64,000 nt of DNA, taken from Oenanthe sinensis (Eukaryota > Streptophyta > Magnoliopsida > Apiales > Apiaceae). Numbering within the stretch: position 1 is the stretch's first letter; each line of letters opens with the position of its first letter. The notes under the pieces were generated by a model. It was not told the origin of the DNA, did not search any database, and saw nothing but the letters and a program-made list of their open reading frames with translations. Position numbers and translations under genes: made by a program. The stretch spans positions 1,905,501-1,969,500 of the forward strand of contig CM053809.1 in the NCBI GenBank assembly GCA_028671895.1, given 5' to 3'. This document shows positions 23,108-33,674 of the stretch, one piece after another.

Positions 23108-24960
23108 TGTAACACCCCCTTCCCAAAATGAGACGAGGGGTTACTTATCAAACCACAAATCTGCATATGAAGTACTTAAATCCACCTTATAATAAATAAA
23201 TAGGTCCAACAATGTCTCCAAAATAATATTAAAACCTCCAAAACAACTCAAAACCTCTAATAATAAACAATGTCTAAAAAGAAATGTGAGAAGTTCAAAC
23301 GTCCTAATAAATGAAATAAAGGTAGCTCTCCATCACACAGCCCAAGATCCCCCTAAGTACCTGCCAGAAGAAAGAATACGGCATGAGCCAAATGCCCAGT
23401 ACGGATTGGAATACAGTTTATAAAACAGAAAGAAGATATATAGTTTGACAGTTATAAATAAACATTAATTTTTAAAACAAGGCTGAAGCAACGAGGGGTT
23501 ATGATATTTCATACCGATACAGAACAGATAACAGATACACACATCATAGGGTACCTAATGCGTGCAACAAACCGGACAACGTGTACGGCATATACAACGT
23601 CACCGTCAAATATCAAATCACAAATCAAATCAAATCTGGGTGCACCCACGTATCCTCAAACAAATATCAAAATGCGCAAAGCTCGCCACCTGAGCTATCA
23701 GAAGGATACGCCGTGACTAATCACACTGCCACGGAAGTGTCATGCCACTGGTGCCGCAATGACATGGCTGTAGTACCCCTACAGCTGGTTAACTCGGTAT
23801 ACCCTATATCACTCTAAGGGTTCAAATAAAATAATTTTCACAATTTTAAAACCACCTGAACAGATATTTCAAATATTCTACGCATATATGTAACATATAT
23901 AATTTTTGAAAATCGCAGAGACAGATATTTAAATATTTTGAAACAGACTTTAAATTAAATTTCAGAGAATCAAAACAGTTAAGACGAGTAATAACGGAAT
24001 GAACAGATTTACGAAAGGAATTAATTAAATATAATTAATCCTAAAAAGAGTAGCACTGAATAGAAAGGGGACGAAATCCGTACCTCGAAATAGCAATCTC
24101 AGACTCTAACGAAAACTCGAACTAGTAATTTCAGACACTAACGAAAACTGCATAGACCCACAAAATTTCTGGTTCACGGTCTGTTCTTCTTGATCAAGAC
24201 AATTCAATGCATCCAAGGTACCAAATAGCGCCTCTGTATTTCTTTCTTACGCGGACTCCACTTTAAGGTTTAATAAAACTCACGGTTGTGTATACACGAG
24301 TGTTGTATATATACTGAATAAAATAATCCTTAACACCCAATCGAAAATATCACATCTCAAACGTCTCAAACGTCGAACTTCTTCATAACTCCAATTCTGC
24401 CCAGATCTGTATTTTACCTTTTTGACCCTCTAAACGATGTTTTCTGGAAAAACTTAAAACATGAAAGTCGTAGAGAACGAAAAGACCTTTCTGAAAAGTC
24501 CAGAATCACTGAATTCTGACTTACGATGAATTTATTACGAATTTTACGAGACATCTGATTTGTGTATGAATAATCCTACGAATTTTACAAACAAAGATGA
24601 ACAAAAAGAATAAGGATTTGTGTATCGAGAGAGATTTATATATGTTTAGTCTTGGTGGCTAGAAAATAATATGAAAGAATGAGGAGATCTTAATCTATAT
24701 ATAGAGTTTTAAAACCCTACATCAAAACCTACTACGATTCAAATACCAATATTTGAAAACCCGTTATTCTAATCCAATTTTAATTAATAATCTCTATCTA
24801 ATTTTAATCTTTTTTTTATTATTATATTTTATTACAAATTCTATTTCTAATCAAATTCAATATAATAAATATTATGATTAAAAAAAATAATCTTTACAAA
24901 TTCTAATCTAATTCTAATTTTAATTACTAATATCTAAATAAATAAATTACGGATATTACA
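23108..24960 (-). repeat. 5' LTR of the non-autonomous element
   Basis: Same length and apparently the same sequence as 19875-21727, with an offset of 3233. Its outer end GGATATTACA is followed by the target duplicate ATGTG. Confidence 0.93.
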
Positions 24961-26252
24961 ATGTGCATCATGCAAAATTTCATTCTTGAGCTCTTGAACA
25001 TTAGGGATCCAAATTCGAGAGGAAAACCTAAAGATTCCTTCACTGTCCTTCTGACTTTTTAACTCTTCTCCAGTCAACTTGGCTCTGTCTTGACTCATCA
25101 TCTGTTCTTGACATCTCTTGATCTTTTCTAACAATTCTAGCTGAAAAGTCATTGTATACACCATTTCTTCCACTGAATCAGAATCACATACCTCTATTTC
25201 CAATTTCTCAAACTCTTTGATCAATTCTTCAGAGGAAACCAATATATTCAATCTTTCCTTTCTGCTTAAAGCATCTGCTACGACATTTGCTTTGCCTGGA
25301 TGATAGTTGATCGTGCAGTCGTAGTCCTTGATCAATTCCAACCATCTTCTCTGTCTCATGTTCAATTCTTTCTGAGTAAAGATATACTTCAAACTCTTAT
25401 GGTCAGTAAAAATCTCACACTTTTCTCCGTACAAGTAGTGCCTCCAAATCTTCAATGCAAATACGATGGCAGCTAATTCCAGATCATGCGTAGGATATTT
25501 TAATTCATGAGGTCTTAACTGCCTGGAAGCATATGCAATAACTTTCCCATGTTGCATCAGAACACATCCCAAGCCTTTGTGAGAAGCGTCACTATAGATA
25601 ACGAAATTTCCTTGATCGTCAGGTAACACCAACACTGGGGCAGACACTAGTCTTCGCTTTAACTCTTCAAAACTTTCTTCACATTTCTCATTCCATACAA
25701 ACTTTTCATTCTTTCTGGTCAACTTGGTCATAGGGGTAGCTATCTTTGAAAAATCTTGAACAAATCTTCGATAGTATCCCGCTAAACCTAGAAAACTTCT
25801 AACTTCTGTTGGAGTCCGTGGCCTTTCCCATTTCATCACTGCTTCTATCTTCGCCGGATCAACTTTGATACCTTCTCTACTGACAACATGACCTAAGAAC
25901 TGTACTTCCTTCAACCAAAATTCACATTTTGGAAACTTCGCATATAGCTTCTCCTTTCTTAAAGTTTCTAAAGCAATTCTCAAGTGATCTGCATGCTCTT
26001 CTTCTGATTTGGAATATATCAGGATATCGTCGATGAAAACAATCACAAACTTGTCTAAATATTTCTTAAAGACTCTGTTCATCAGATCCATAAATGCTGC
26101 TGGGGCATTTGTCAATCAAAAAGCCATAACTAAAAATTCATAGTGTCCGTACCTTGTTCTGAATGCTGTTTTAGATACATCTTCAGGTTTGATCTTAAGT
26201 TGATGGTATCCGGACCTTAAGTCAATTTTTGAGAACCATTCGGCTCCTTTCA

Positions 26253-26267
26253 GCTGTTTTAGATACA
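26253..26267. other. templated filler at a deletion junction
   Basis: GCTGTTTTAGATACA occurs here and at 26165-26179, about 90 bases away in the same RT sequence. The filler joins RT sequence (which should continue CTGGTCAAAAAG) to the LTR sequence TACAAAAATGAG. Overlaps of four bases exist at each switch (GCTG and TACA). Confidence 0.75.
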
Positions 26268-26880
26268 AAAATGAGTTTTATATTTTTAAAATTCATGTCA
26301 TGAATTTAGAAGCTTCCCCATATTTTTGAAATATTTTTCTGGTAAATAAATAATTAACTAAAAATCTTTGAAGTTTTAGCACAGAAATAGAAAATAAGAG
26401 TAGAAAAATCATTAAAAATAATTTTGGGCTCAAATAAAATAAACTTTTATTTTTCACAAGTCTCAAAATATTTAAGAAACATTTTGGAATTTCATGATTT
26501 TTGGGCATTCCAATAATTAAATATGGAATTTAGAAGAGTAATATCTCTAGAATAAAATAGGAATGAAAGATTTATATAAAATCACTGGGACTAGAATTAA
26601 ATACATCACCATTTTTAGAAAGTCTCTAAAATCTCATAGAAGCTACATATAAAATTTCATAATTATTGGACACACCAATAATTTTATAAAAATCAAACAG
26701 TCACTCAATTAAGCATGAAAAATCAATTAATCACTTAATTAAAACACTTAAGCATAATACGGTCAAACAGACAGTCAACTAGACATATCAAATGACCACA
26801 TATCATATCTTAACACATTAAATCACATAAATCATATTCCTCATATTATTCAAATAGATTCAATTACCTCGATCGTTACA
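26268..26880 (-). repeat. truncated 5' LTR of copy C, end of the tandem array
   Basis: Matches 7970-8687 of the full LTR near its outer end, finishing GATCGTTACA at 26880, so only about 0.6 kb of the 4.26-kb LTR survives. A five-base gap (TTTGGAATTTC against TTTGGAACAGGTTTC) and several substitutions separate it from the other LTRs. The sequence after 26880 is unrelated and is presumably the original flank. The matching target duplication would lie left of the window. Confidence 0.88.
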
Positions 26881-27853
26881 ATAACGAAAGCCAATGTGCT
26901 AAATTACCGATAGTGTTAAAGGGAACTGTTGAACTTTCACTATTCCTACACTATAACGAAATCCAAGGTGCTAAGTTACCGATAATGTCATTTCAAAATT
27001 TCGAGCTTAAATTTTTGTACCGCAGTAACTCAAACTGCATACTTATTTTGAGTAACTTCTTGCATCGTGAACTCTGATTTATTACAAACTTCTAAATTGT
27101 TCAATTCTGAAGTTGTTGTACTTGCTCCTCTCTATGAGATTTGCTATGAATAAACATCAAAATTGTTTTAGATTCGTTGAGGTGAATCATTTCTAGAATT
27201 CAGTAAACCTCCTTCCTGTTAGAAATTTGTTGTTACAAATGCTTCTTTCAGTATTAAGTATCTTTTGAAACTGAAAACTCGTTACTTATGTTGAAAATAT
27301 CCTATTATTCTCTATTAATAAACTTGTTGAGCATTTCTTTCACTCATACTTGCTTGTTTCAAATATTAACCTTTCAGAAAAAGGTAGATTGGCGAGACTT
27401 ATCCACATAGTTCAGAAGAAAGAGGCAGGATGCCATTACGAAGATGATTTGATTCAGATTATTTGGATCTAGAGTAAGATTATTTATAGGTTGATATCTA
27501 ATAAATATTATCTTGTATAGAACATTATTGGTAGCTGGTATACTTCTTATTGAAGTTATACTAGTTTTATAATATTTGTGTAAACAGAGACAAGTTATAG
27601 TAATTTGTAGTAATTAGGAATTTTTTTTTAAAAATAAAAATTTGAGGAGTTTTATGGATGGGGTCACAAGTATGATTTGGCTTGTTGAGAAATGTAATAA
27701 TTGATGTCTGACTTAAGATTCTTGTTTTTAGCCCTATAACCTAAAAGATTCTTGAGAGTTGGGGTCGCATATGTATTTTTCAGTTATTGAATGTCTACAG
27801 GTGAAATTATAATTGTTAAATGGGTGATTTTATATTGAGAATTTCTGCAGTGA
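26881..27853. other. non-coding flank with a diverged 36-base repeat
   Basis: No gene seen. ATAACGAAAGCCAATGTGCT at 26881 recurs in diverged form (ATAACGAAATCCAAGGTGCT) at 26953, each followed by an ACCGATA-type tail. The region may be the body of an old plus-strand LTR whose 3' end is at 27890; I could not place its 5' end. Confidence 0.4.
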
Positions 27854-27890
27854 CGACCAGATCTATGACCCCGGATTTGGGGGCGTTACA
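27854..27890 (+). repeat. 3' end of an old gypsy LTR
   Basis: GACCAGATCTATGACCCCGG followed by a G-run and GCGTTACA parallels the inner end of the neighbouring chromovirus LTR when that is read in the same sense (AGATCTAGACCCCGGATCGG then GGGCGTCACA). No PBS follows, which suggests a solo or truncated LTR. Confidence 0.5.
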
Positions 27891-30800
27891 CTTGATGCAT
27901 GATAATCATAAATTCGGTGACAAATTTGATTGTATACCATGCAACTTGAATGTTATGAATACTTGTTTTAGACTAAAAAACAGTTTGTTGAAGGATGCAT
28001 CAGTCAAAACCTAGACAACAAAGTTGCTAGACCTAAGTCTACTAGTCCAGTTAAAAGTAGAAAATATTCTGTCACCCAGAAATGCATCTAGTTCTAGTAG
28101 CACCAATCAGACTAGATTTGATGCATCTACATTCTATGTCACTCCCTACTGAGAGGTTTGATGCAGAACCATCTGAGAATGATCTTCTAGATTTCTTAGA
28201 GGTCATTAGATATTTAGACACAGTGGAGAAAGGTAAATATGACAAGAAGTATACAAGATCAATAAGAAGTACATGAGAAAAGAGTGGCCATTTTGTTTTG
28301 ACACTCTACTAAGAGTCTTCACCTGCAGGAAGACTGACTTTGATAAAATGAGCCTCATTGCCTTGAAGCTAGTCTACTCATTGGCTTACAACTAGAAGCT
28401 CAATATTGGGAAGCTCATTCTTGGGGAGCTCATAACCAGGATTCTCAAAAGAGGTAATGAGATTTTCTTCCCTCATTTTATTCAATCAATTTTCAATTAT
28501 AAAAATACTAGTTTGATTGAACTATCTAGGATGAACACAAATAGAATTAGCTACTCCAAATCCATGTCAAAAATCATTTTTGCTACATTAAATAAGAGAA
28601 GCATAGTGAATGTACCTCTTCAAATCACACATCATATGAGGAGTGACACATCATATGAGGAGTGTATTTGAAGGGTATCCACTTGTGCAGCGTACATAGG
28701 GTTATTTGTTTCCAGTATAGAATCCCAAGGTTGCAGAAGTGCCTAATGCACCTAACCTAGGGAACCTTAACCCAACTGAGCCAATTATTTCAAATTCATT
28801 AGATGTTAGTGAGCCAACCTCCACATCCGCTCAACAGGGTGTGGTTGAAAAGAATAAAATGAATAAACCAATTGCTAGGAAGAAATTAGAAGTAGTTATA
28901 GATGCATTAGAAAAACCTGAGTCACCCGTGGAATCTTTAAAGAGGAGGAAAAAGAATAAAGAGACCCCACAAAGCCATTCTGCACCCTCCCAACAGGATG
29001 CATAGGTTACAAAGGGATTAAACTTATTACTAGGTGCACTTTCTCAACAAAATGTACCTATTAAAATTGGGAGTCAGCCCACTCCACTTTGTACAGAGTC
29101 TGCACAATCACAGGAACCGACTCATGTTGATGTCAGGTGTGAAGTAGAAAAGGAGACACAAGTACACATAGGAACTTCATTTGAAACTTCCCCATTTTCT
29201 CAGGGGGAGTTGCTAACATTCACAACTACTCACAATCTCTCTTTTATTCCTCAAATTTCTTCTCAACCAATTGTGTCTAGCTAAACACAAAAGGTTGTTG
29301 ATCATCAGGAATCTACTCCTCCTTGTGAGCCAATTTCAAGTGACTTGGTATATGATACCTTACTCACCACTCAGGACATACATCAAGATGGTGAGGGAAT
29401 GAATGTTAAGGTATATGCTGATGACACTATCAAAACCACAAAGGTTTCAGGAGTTTTTACTTCAAACTCTGTGGTGGCTGAAGAGATTGTCCTACCACCC
29501 TTTTGTCTCATTCATGAGCCATTGGAGCACCAAGTGTCTTCACAGACATTGGGTAATCTAGAGGACCTCCACTCCATGTAAATGGCATACCCTAGACAAT
29601 CCCTAGTCACATAAGGAGAAATCACTTATCCATCCAGTATTTAGAGAATCATCTGAGAAATTAGATGAGGAAATAGATAGTGAGAGGACCACTATAACAA
29701 GTGGCCCTAGCTTTAACTTCACCACAGAATGGCTGAAGCCTGTGCAAATGACAGTGCTTTAGGACCATCAACTGGGTTTGTAACTGAAGAGAAACTGAAA
29801 GAACTTTATGGTGACCAGTTTGATGGGATCTACTATGTGGCTCAACAACTCCTGACTTCTAATATGCCTAACAAAGATTATGCTGCTATCTTATTGGAGT
29901 ATGCAAAAGATCAACAGGAAATTAAGGATAAAATGCAGAAATGGTTGAAAAAGGAGAGGCCAATGTTGATGCTTGGTTGGATGCTAAATAGACTGTGAGC
30001 ATGGAGGAGATGATGCAGTGGATGAGGGAGAAATACTTAACTTCTATTAGTTCATGCGAAAAAGTCTTCACTCTAACCGATGGCATTTATGCAACTATAG
30101 GTTCAAGGTCTGACTCTTCTCTATCTAAAGTTAAAGTGAATGAAATGAATGCAAAAATGGAGAAGATGAAAAAAGCCTTTAAGGATATGGTGGAAAGCAA
30201 TGGTGCACTTCAGCAAAGACAAACCTCCCTTAACAATATAGTGGAGGTTCTATACAAAACAGGCATGCATATAGATTACCTAAAGATGTTCCTCTTCATA
30301 ACTTGGCTCCATTGCAAGTGGATTTGTTTTATCAATCCAAGGCCAAGGTAGAAAAAGATGAAGCCTTTACACTTGATAAGCTCAAAGACAAAGTTGACAC
30401 ATTGACATATGCTCACTCTACTCTCTTCACCACACTTTCAGAAGTGGTGACCAATGTTGATTCTCTAAAAAAAGAGTTTGACACCTCTAGCTTCACTCAA
30501 GTCACTACTCTTCACCAAATCTAAACTCAACTGGCATCCATTCAAACTCTCCTATCAATAATGAATGTTCCTAGCCAAGCACCTCAAGTGCAAGTTCCCA
30601 CTCAAATAAATTCATTTCAATCTTCATTACTACCTAGGCACCAAGATATCAACCCTAAGGGGGAGAAAGAAATAAAGGAGGAAATTGAAGTTGAAAGGCA
30701 GAAAGCAGTAATGAGAAAGTTAAGGGAAGAGGTGGCTAAGCCTAATGCAGACAAGGAGTTTTTGCAGAACCTGAAGGCCATTAAGACACAAGTGAAGGGA

Positions 30801-32459
30801 CATCATTGGAACTACAGAAAAATTATTGAGAAGGTTATTATTCGAGTTAGAGGAGTAAAATATGAAGCCAGAATAAAAAGATTTGCAAAGAGCCTGTAGT
30901 GCAGTGGGAAATAGGCTACTTCAAATTGTCAATTGTTGTCTTCAATCAATTGTCATACACTGAGCAAGAATGTCTACACAAAGCCATAGAAATAGTAACT
31001 TAAAAAGATGAAGAATTGAAAAACTCAGTGATAGGTCTATACGATCTACTACACTTTCTGAGGCCTTCTATAACCCTGGTGGAGTGTTGTACATGTCAAG
31101 GGAAAACAAACTAGCTCACTTTATGATTCCTCAACATCTCAAGCAAGGAAATAGAAGCCAAATTGTCAGTCTAATTGATTTGATAAAAAATAAGCAGGTC
31201 AAACAAGAAGATGATGTAATAATTCTACAGAGGTTGGAGGAATTAATTAGCAATGAAATGTCAGACTTTGCCACTCAGGAGTTAAGGAAATAGAAAGTTG
31301 ATGAAGATAGAGATGAAAAGAAGAAAGATGAAAAGGCTGATTCAAGGAGTAATAAGGATGGAAAGAAAGAAGATAAGAAGAAGGAAAGTGATGATAAGAA
31401 AAAAAGAGATGACTCTGTCAAAGAAAAGAAATATGAAAGAAAGAAACCATCCAAGCAGCAAGTTATTGGTGGTCATGCTAGTACACCTACCAAAATTCAG
31501 GGGACTAATGTGGCTTCAATAGTTTCTGAAACTGTTATGATCCCAGAATCCAAAGTACCAAAAAGACATCTTGTCAAGGTAACTGCAAATGGAGTAATAA
31601 GGAGGGAGATACAAGGAAATCAAATCAAGAATTTGAAGCCATGTCAACAAATCAAAGTCAACACTGCCACAAGGATAAAGTTCAAAAAGCCTACTAGCTC
31701 TTTGCTAGTAAGGTGTCGAAAGTGGAAGAAGCAAATAATTGTTCCTGAAAAAGGCCTTCCAATACAGCCAATCCAGGAGATAATTGAGCAAAACAAGCTA
31801 CATGTTAAACAATGGATAGCCAACAAAATCTGTAAAGTGGAATACAGAAATAGAATGATGCTTGTCACTACAGTTGATGGAGAAGAAAAAATCTTCTATC
31901 ATGATCAAGCAGGCACAACAACTCATGATATCAAAAGAGTAATCAGTCTCTTTGATAAGAAAAGTATGGTGAACAAATTGAAAATGGTTAAAGTGGTTGA
32001 GTACTTAGTGAGGAAATATCATGAAAAAATAGACAAGGTCAAATACTTGGAAGAAATGACCAAGAAGAAACTCAAGGAAGATGAAGAAATGGAAAGGTTG
32101 GATGTAGAGTTAAGAAGACTGGGAAAGTGCAGAGTTTTCAAAGATCCTGACAGGGTTGAGCTCAAACCCAGAAATGGTGTCACATCCAAAATCAGACTCA
32201 AGTTTGTCAATGATTATCCAAAGTAATCTCTCAAAGTTGTTGCTGACATTTTAAAAGATGCAATTCTAATTTAAGAGATCATGGCAAGATAGGAAATTCT
32301 CAAAGGCATTGAAGAGATTAATGCAAGGGAGGAAAAAGAAAAGAAAGCAAAATATGATCTAGTCATGCAACAACAACAATAACTTCAATAACAAAATTAG
32401 GTAGGCTTGATATCTTGTGATTAATTTATAAAAATGTTTTTTCCCAAATTGGGAAAAAT
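27891..32459 (+). pseudogene. decayed plus-strand retroelement ORF series (SIRE/copia-like 3' ORF or large non-autonomous element)
   Basis: A chain of open stretches in one direction separated by stops and frameshifts: about 28160-28720, 28739-29005, 29345-29581, 29729-30351, 30303-30524, 30561-30899, 31084-31293, 31298-31522 and 31510-32226. Translations are Lys/Glu-rich with coiled-coil character (for example around 30000-30240), a poly-Lys/Asp/Glu section (about 31290-31450) and a basic C-terminal part ending VNDYPK at 32226. I see no reverse transcriptase, integrase or CCHC motif. The chain runs straight into a polypurine-like stretch and an LTR at 32460, so it is the 3' part of an LTR element. 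SIRE-type copia elements carry a coiled-coil env-like ORF here, but a LARD-like gag relative is equally possible. A 19-base direct duplication (ACACATCATATGAGGAGTG) sits at about 28628-28664. Confidence 0.55.
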
Positions 32460-33674
32460 TATTGGATCAAATCAAACCTACTATTATTTTTACTTGTCTT
32501 GATGTAACACATGCTAAAGCTTTTGTATTAGGATCTGTACTTAGTTGTCTTAAATGTACTTGTAGATAGAAGTATGTTTCTTCTGTGAAGTCAATGTATA
32601 AATATGAGTCAAGAATAAAGGTTGATAGAAAATTCAAATATGAATCAGGCATCAAATCAATGAAGACTTCATCAAATAAGAATTGCAGTGAAAAATACTC
32701 TAAGTTAAGTATGTGATCGAGAAGTCGTCTTAGTAGAGAAGTCATGTGAAGCTGGTAGAGAAGTATCATATGCTCAAGTAACTCAGTAATTGATCAAGAA
32801 GTGAGAAGTGATCGAGAAGTCAAAGAAACTATAGTTGTTCGAGAAATATGAAATGTGAATCATTCGAGAAGTCCAGAAGAACAATTCGAGAAGTTAGCTA
32901 TTGAAGCAACCGAGAAGTTGAGAAAATGGGTCAATCGAGAAGTATGTATAATCAAGTCATTCGAGAAATCTAGTCCAATCGAGAAGTCATCAAAACAAGT
33001 ATGCAATCGAAAAGTCTAGACATTCAAGAAGTAATCAGTTAAATGCTAATCGTGAAGTCTCAAAAATACTCGATCGAGAAGTCTATCTCATGACTTGAAG
33101 ACAAGTAATTTGAAGCTCCGTCATGATAAGGATTAGTCATACCTGTAAAGATAGAGACAAGTATGCAATGCATCTTGGAAAAAGAACAAGACAAAAGCAA
33201 TAGTGATAAGGTAGAAAGAGATAGAAATGTCATTTGTTAGACTTAGTTAGAAATGGATTGTGTGTTATGTAAAGTCTATCTTGTCTGTTTCTAGTTATAG
33301 TATTAGTCTACAAAAGCATGTGCAAACAAGACATGTTGTCTATATAGAAGAATGCATTACTTTGTAGATTATCATCTTTGAATATTATCAAGTGTATTCA
33401 TACATTGTATCTTCCAGGAACAAGAAACTGATATTCATATCTAGAATCTCAGATTGTAGTAATTCAATTCTAATACAAAATTAGATTGAAAGTTAACTTT
33501 GAGTGTTTATTTCCATTCCATATTTTTATCTAAGTAAACACTGTTAAGTTACTAAAGCTATAATATGTGTTAAAATCAGTTCATCAATATTCAGAATTCA
33601 AAAAAGTTTCAAAAAGTTTTAAGTTATACATTCAACCCCCCTCTATACAACTTCAGTGGTTCTCATTTCTAACA
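32460..33674 (+). repeat. 3' LTR of a SIRE/copia-like element
   Basis: It is preceded by a degenerate purine tract (AAATTGGGAAAAATT) and begins TATTGGATCAAATC, probably decayed TGTTGGATC. It ends CTCATTTCTAACA after a pyrimidine run (TTCAACCCCCCTCTATACAA), which is typical of the LTR end of SIRE-type elements. The middle is packed with CGAGAAGT-type short repeats. The 5' LTR was not found in the window. Confidence 0.6.
32712..33085 (+). repeat. irregular ATCGAGAAGTC short-repeat cluster in the LTR
   Basis: More than a dozen copies of CGAGAAGT or one-base variants (GATCGAGAAGTC, TTCGAGAAGT, ACCGAGAAGT, ATCGAAAAGTC) at irregular 15-40 base spacing and all in the same direction. They lie in what would be the U3 part of the LTR. 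They could be protein-binding repeats; no known motif is claimed. Confidence 0.7.

Larger units (their letters stand above)
19875..24960 (-). mobile_element. young non-autonomous LTR element (5086 bp) inserted in copy C
   Basis: Two LTRs of 1853 bp (19875-21727 and 23108-24960) that look identical wherever I compared them. They flank a 1380-bp internal region with PBS and polypurine tract but no gag or pol frame. The 5-bp target duplication is ATGTG. It lies on the minus strand, like its host element. The internal region holds only corrupted gypsy pol fragments, so movement would need proteins from an autonomous relative. The large LTRs and short non-coding interior fit a LARD-like class. Confidence 0.93.
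18586..26267 (-). pseudogene. copy C of the chromovirus: decayed gag-pol split by an LTR-element insertion
   Basis: The pol sequence lies in two blocks, 18625-19874 (integrase core to chromodomain) and 24961-26252 (late RT, RNase H, start of integrase). They are separated by a 5086-bp element with the duplicated target ATGTG at 19870-19874 and 24961-24965. Gag, protease, early RT, PBS and most of the 5' LTR are deleted: at 26253-26267 the RT sequence is joined through a short filler to the outer part of an LTR. A nonsense codon (GGA to TGA) lies at 26116-26118 in the RT motif AFGLTNAP. Other substitutions from copy B include Ser to Phe in the chromodomain and Cys to Tyr in integrase. Not functional. 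Confidence 0.92.

Noticed and set aside
32712..33085. CRISPR-like array
   Set aside because: Spacing is irregular, units vary, and the context is a plant LTR.
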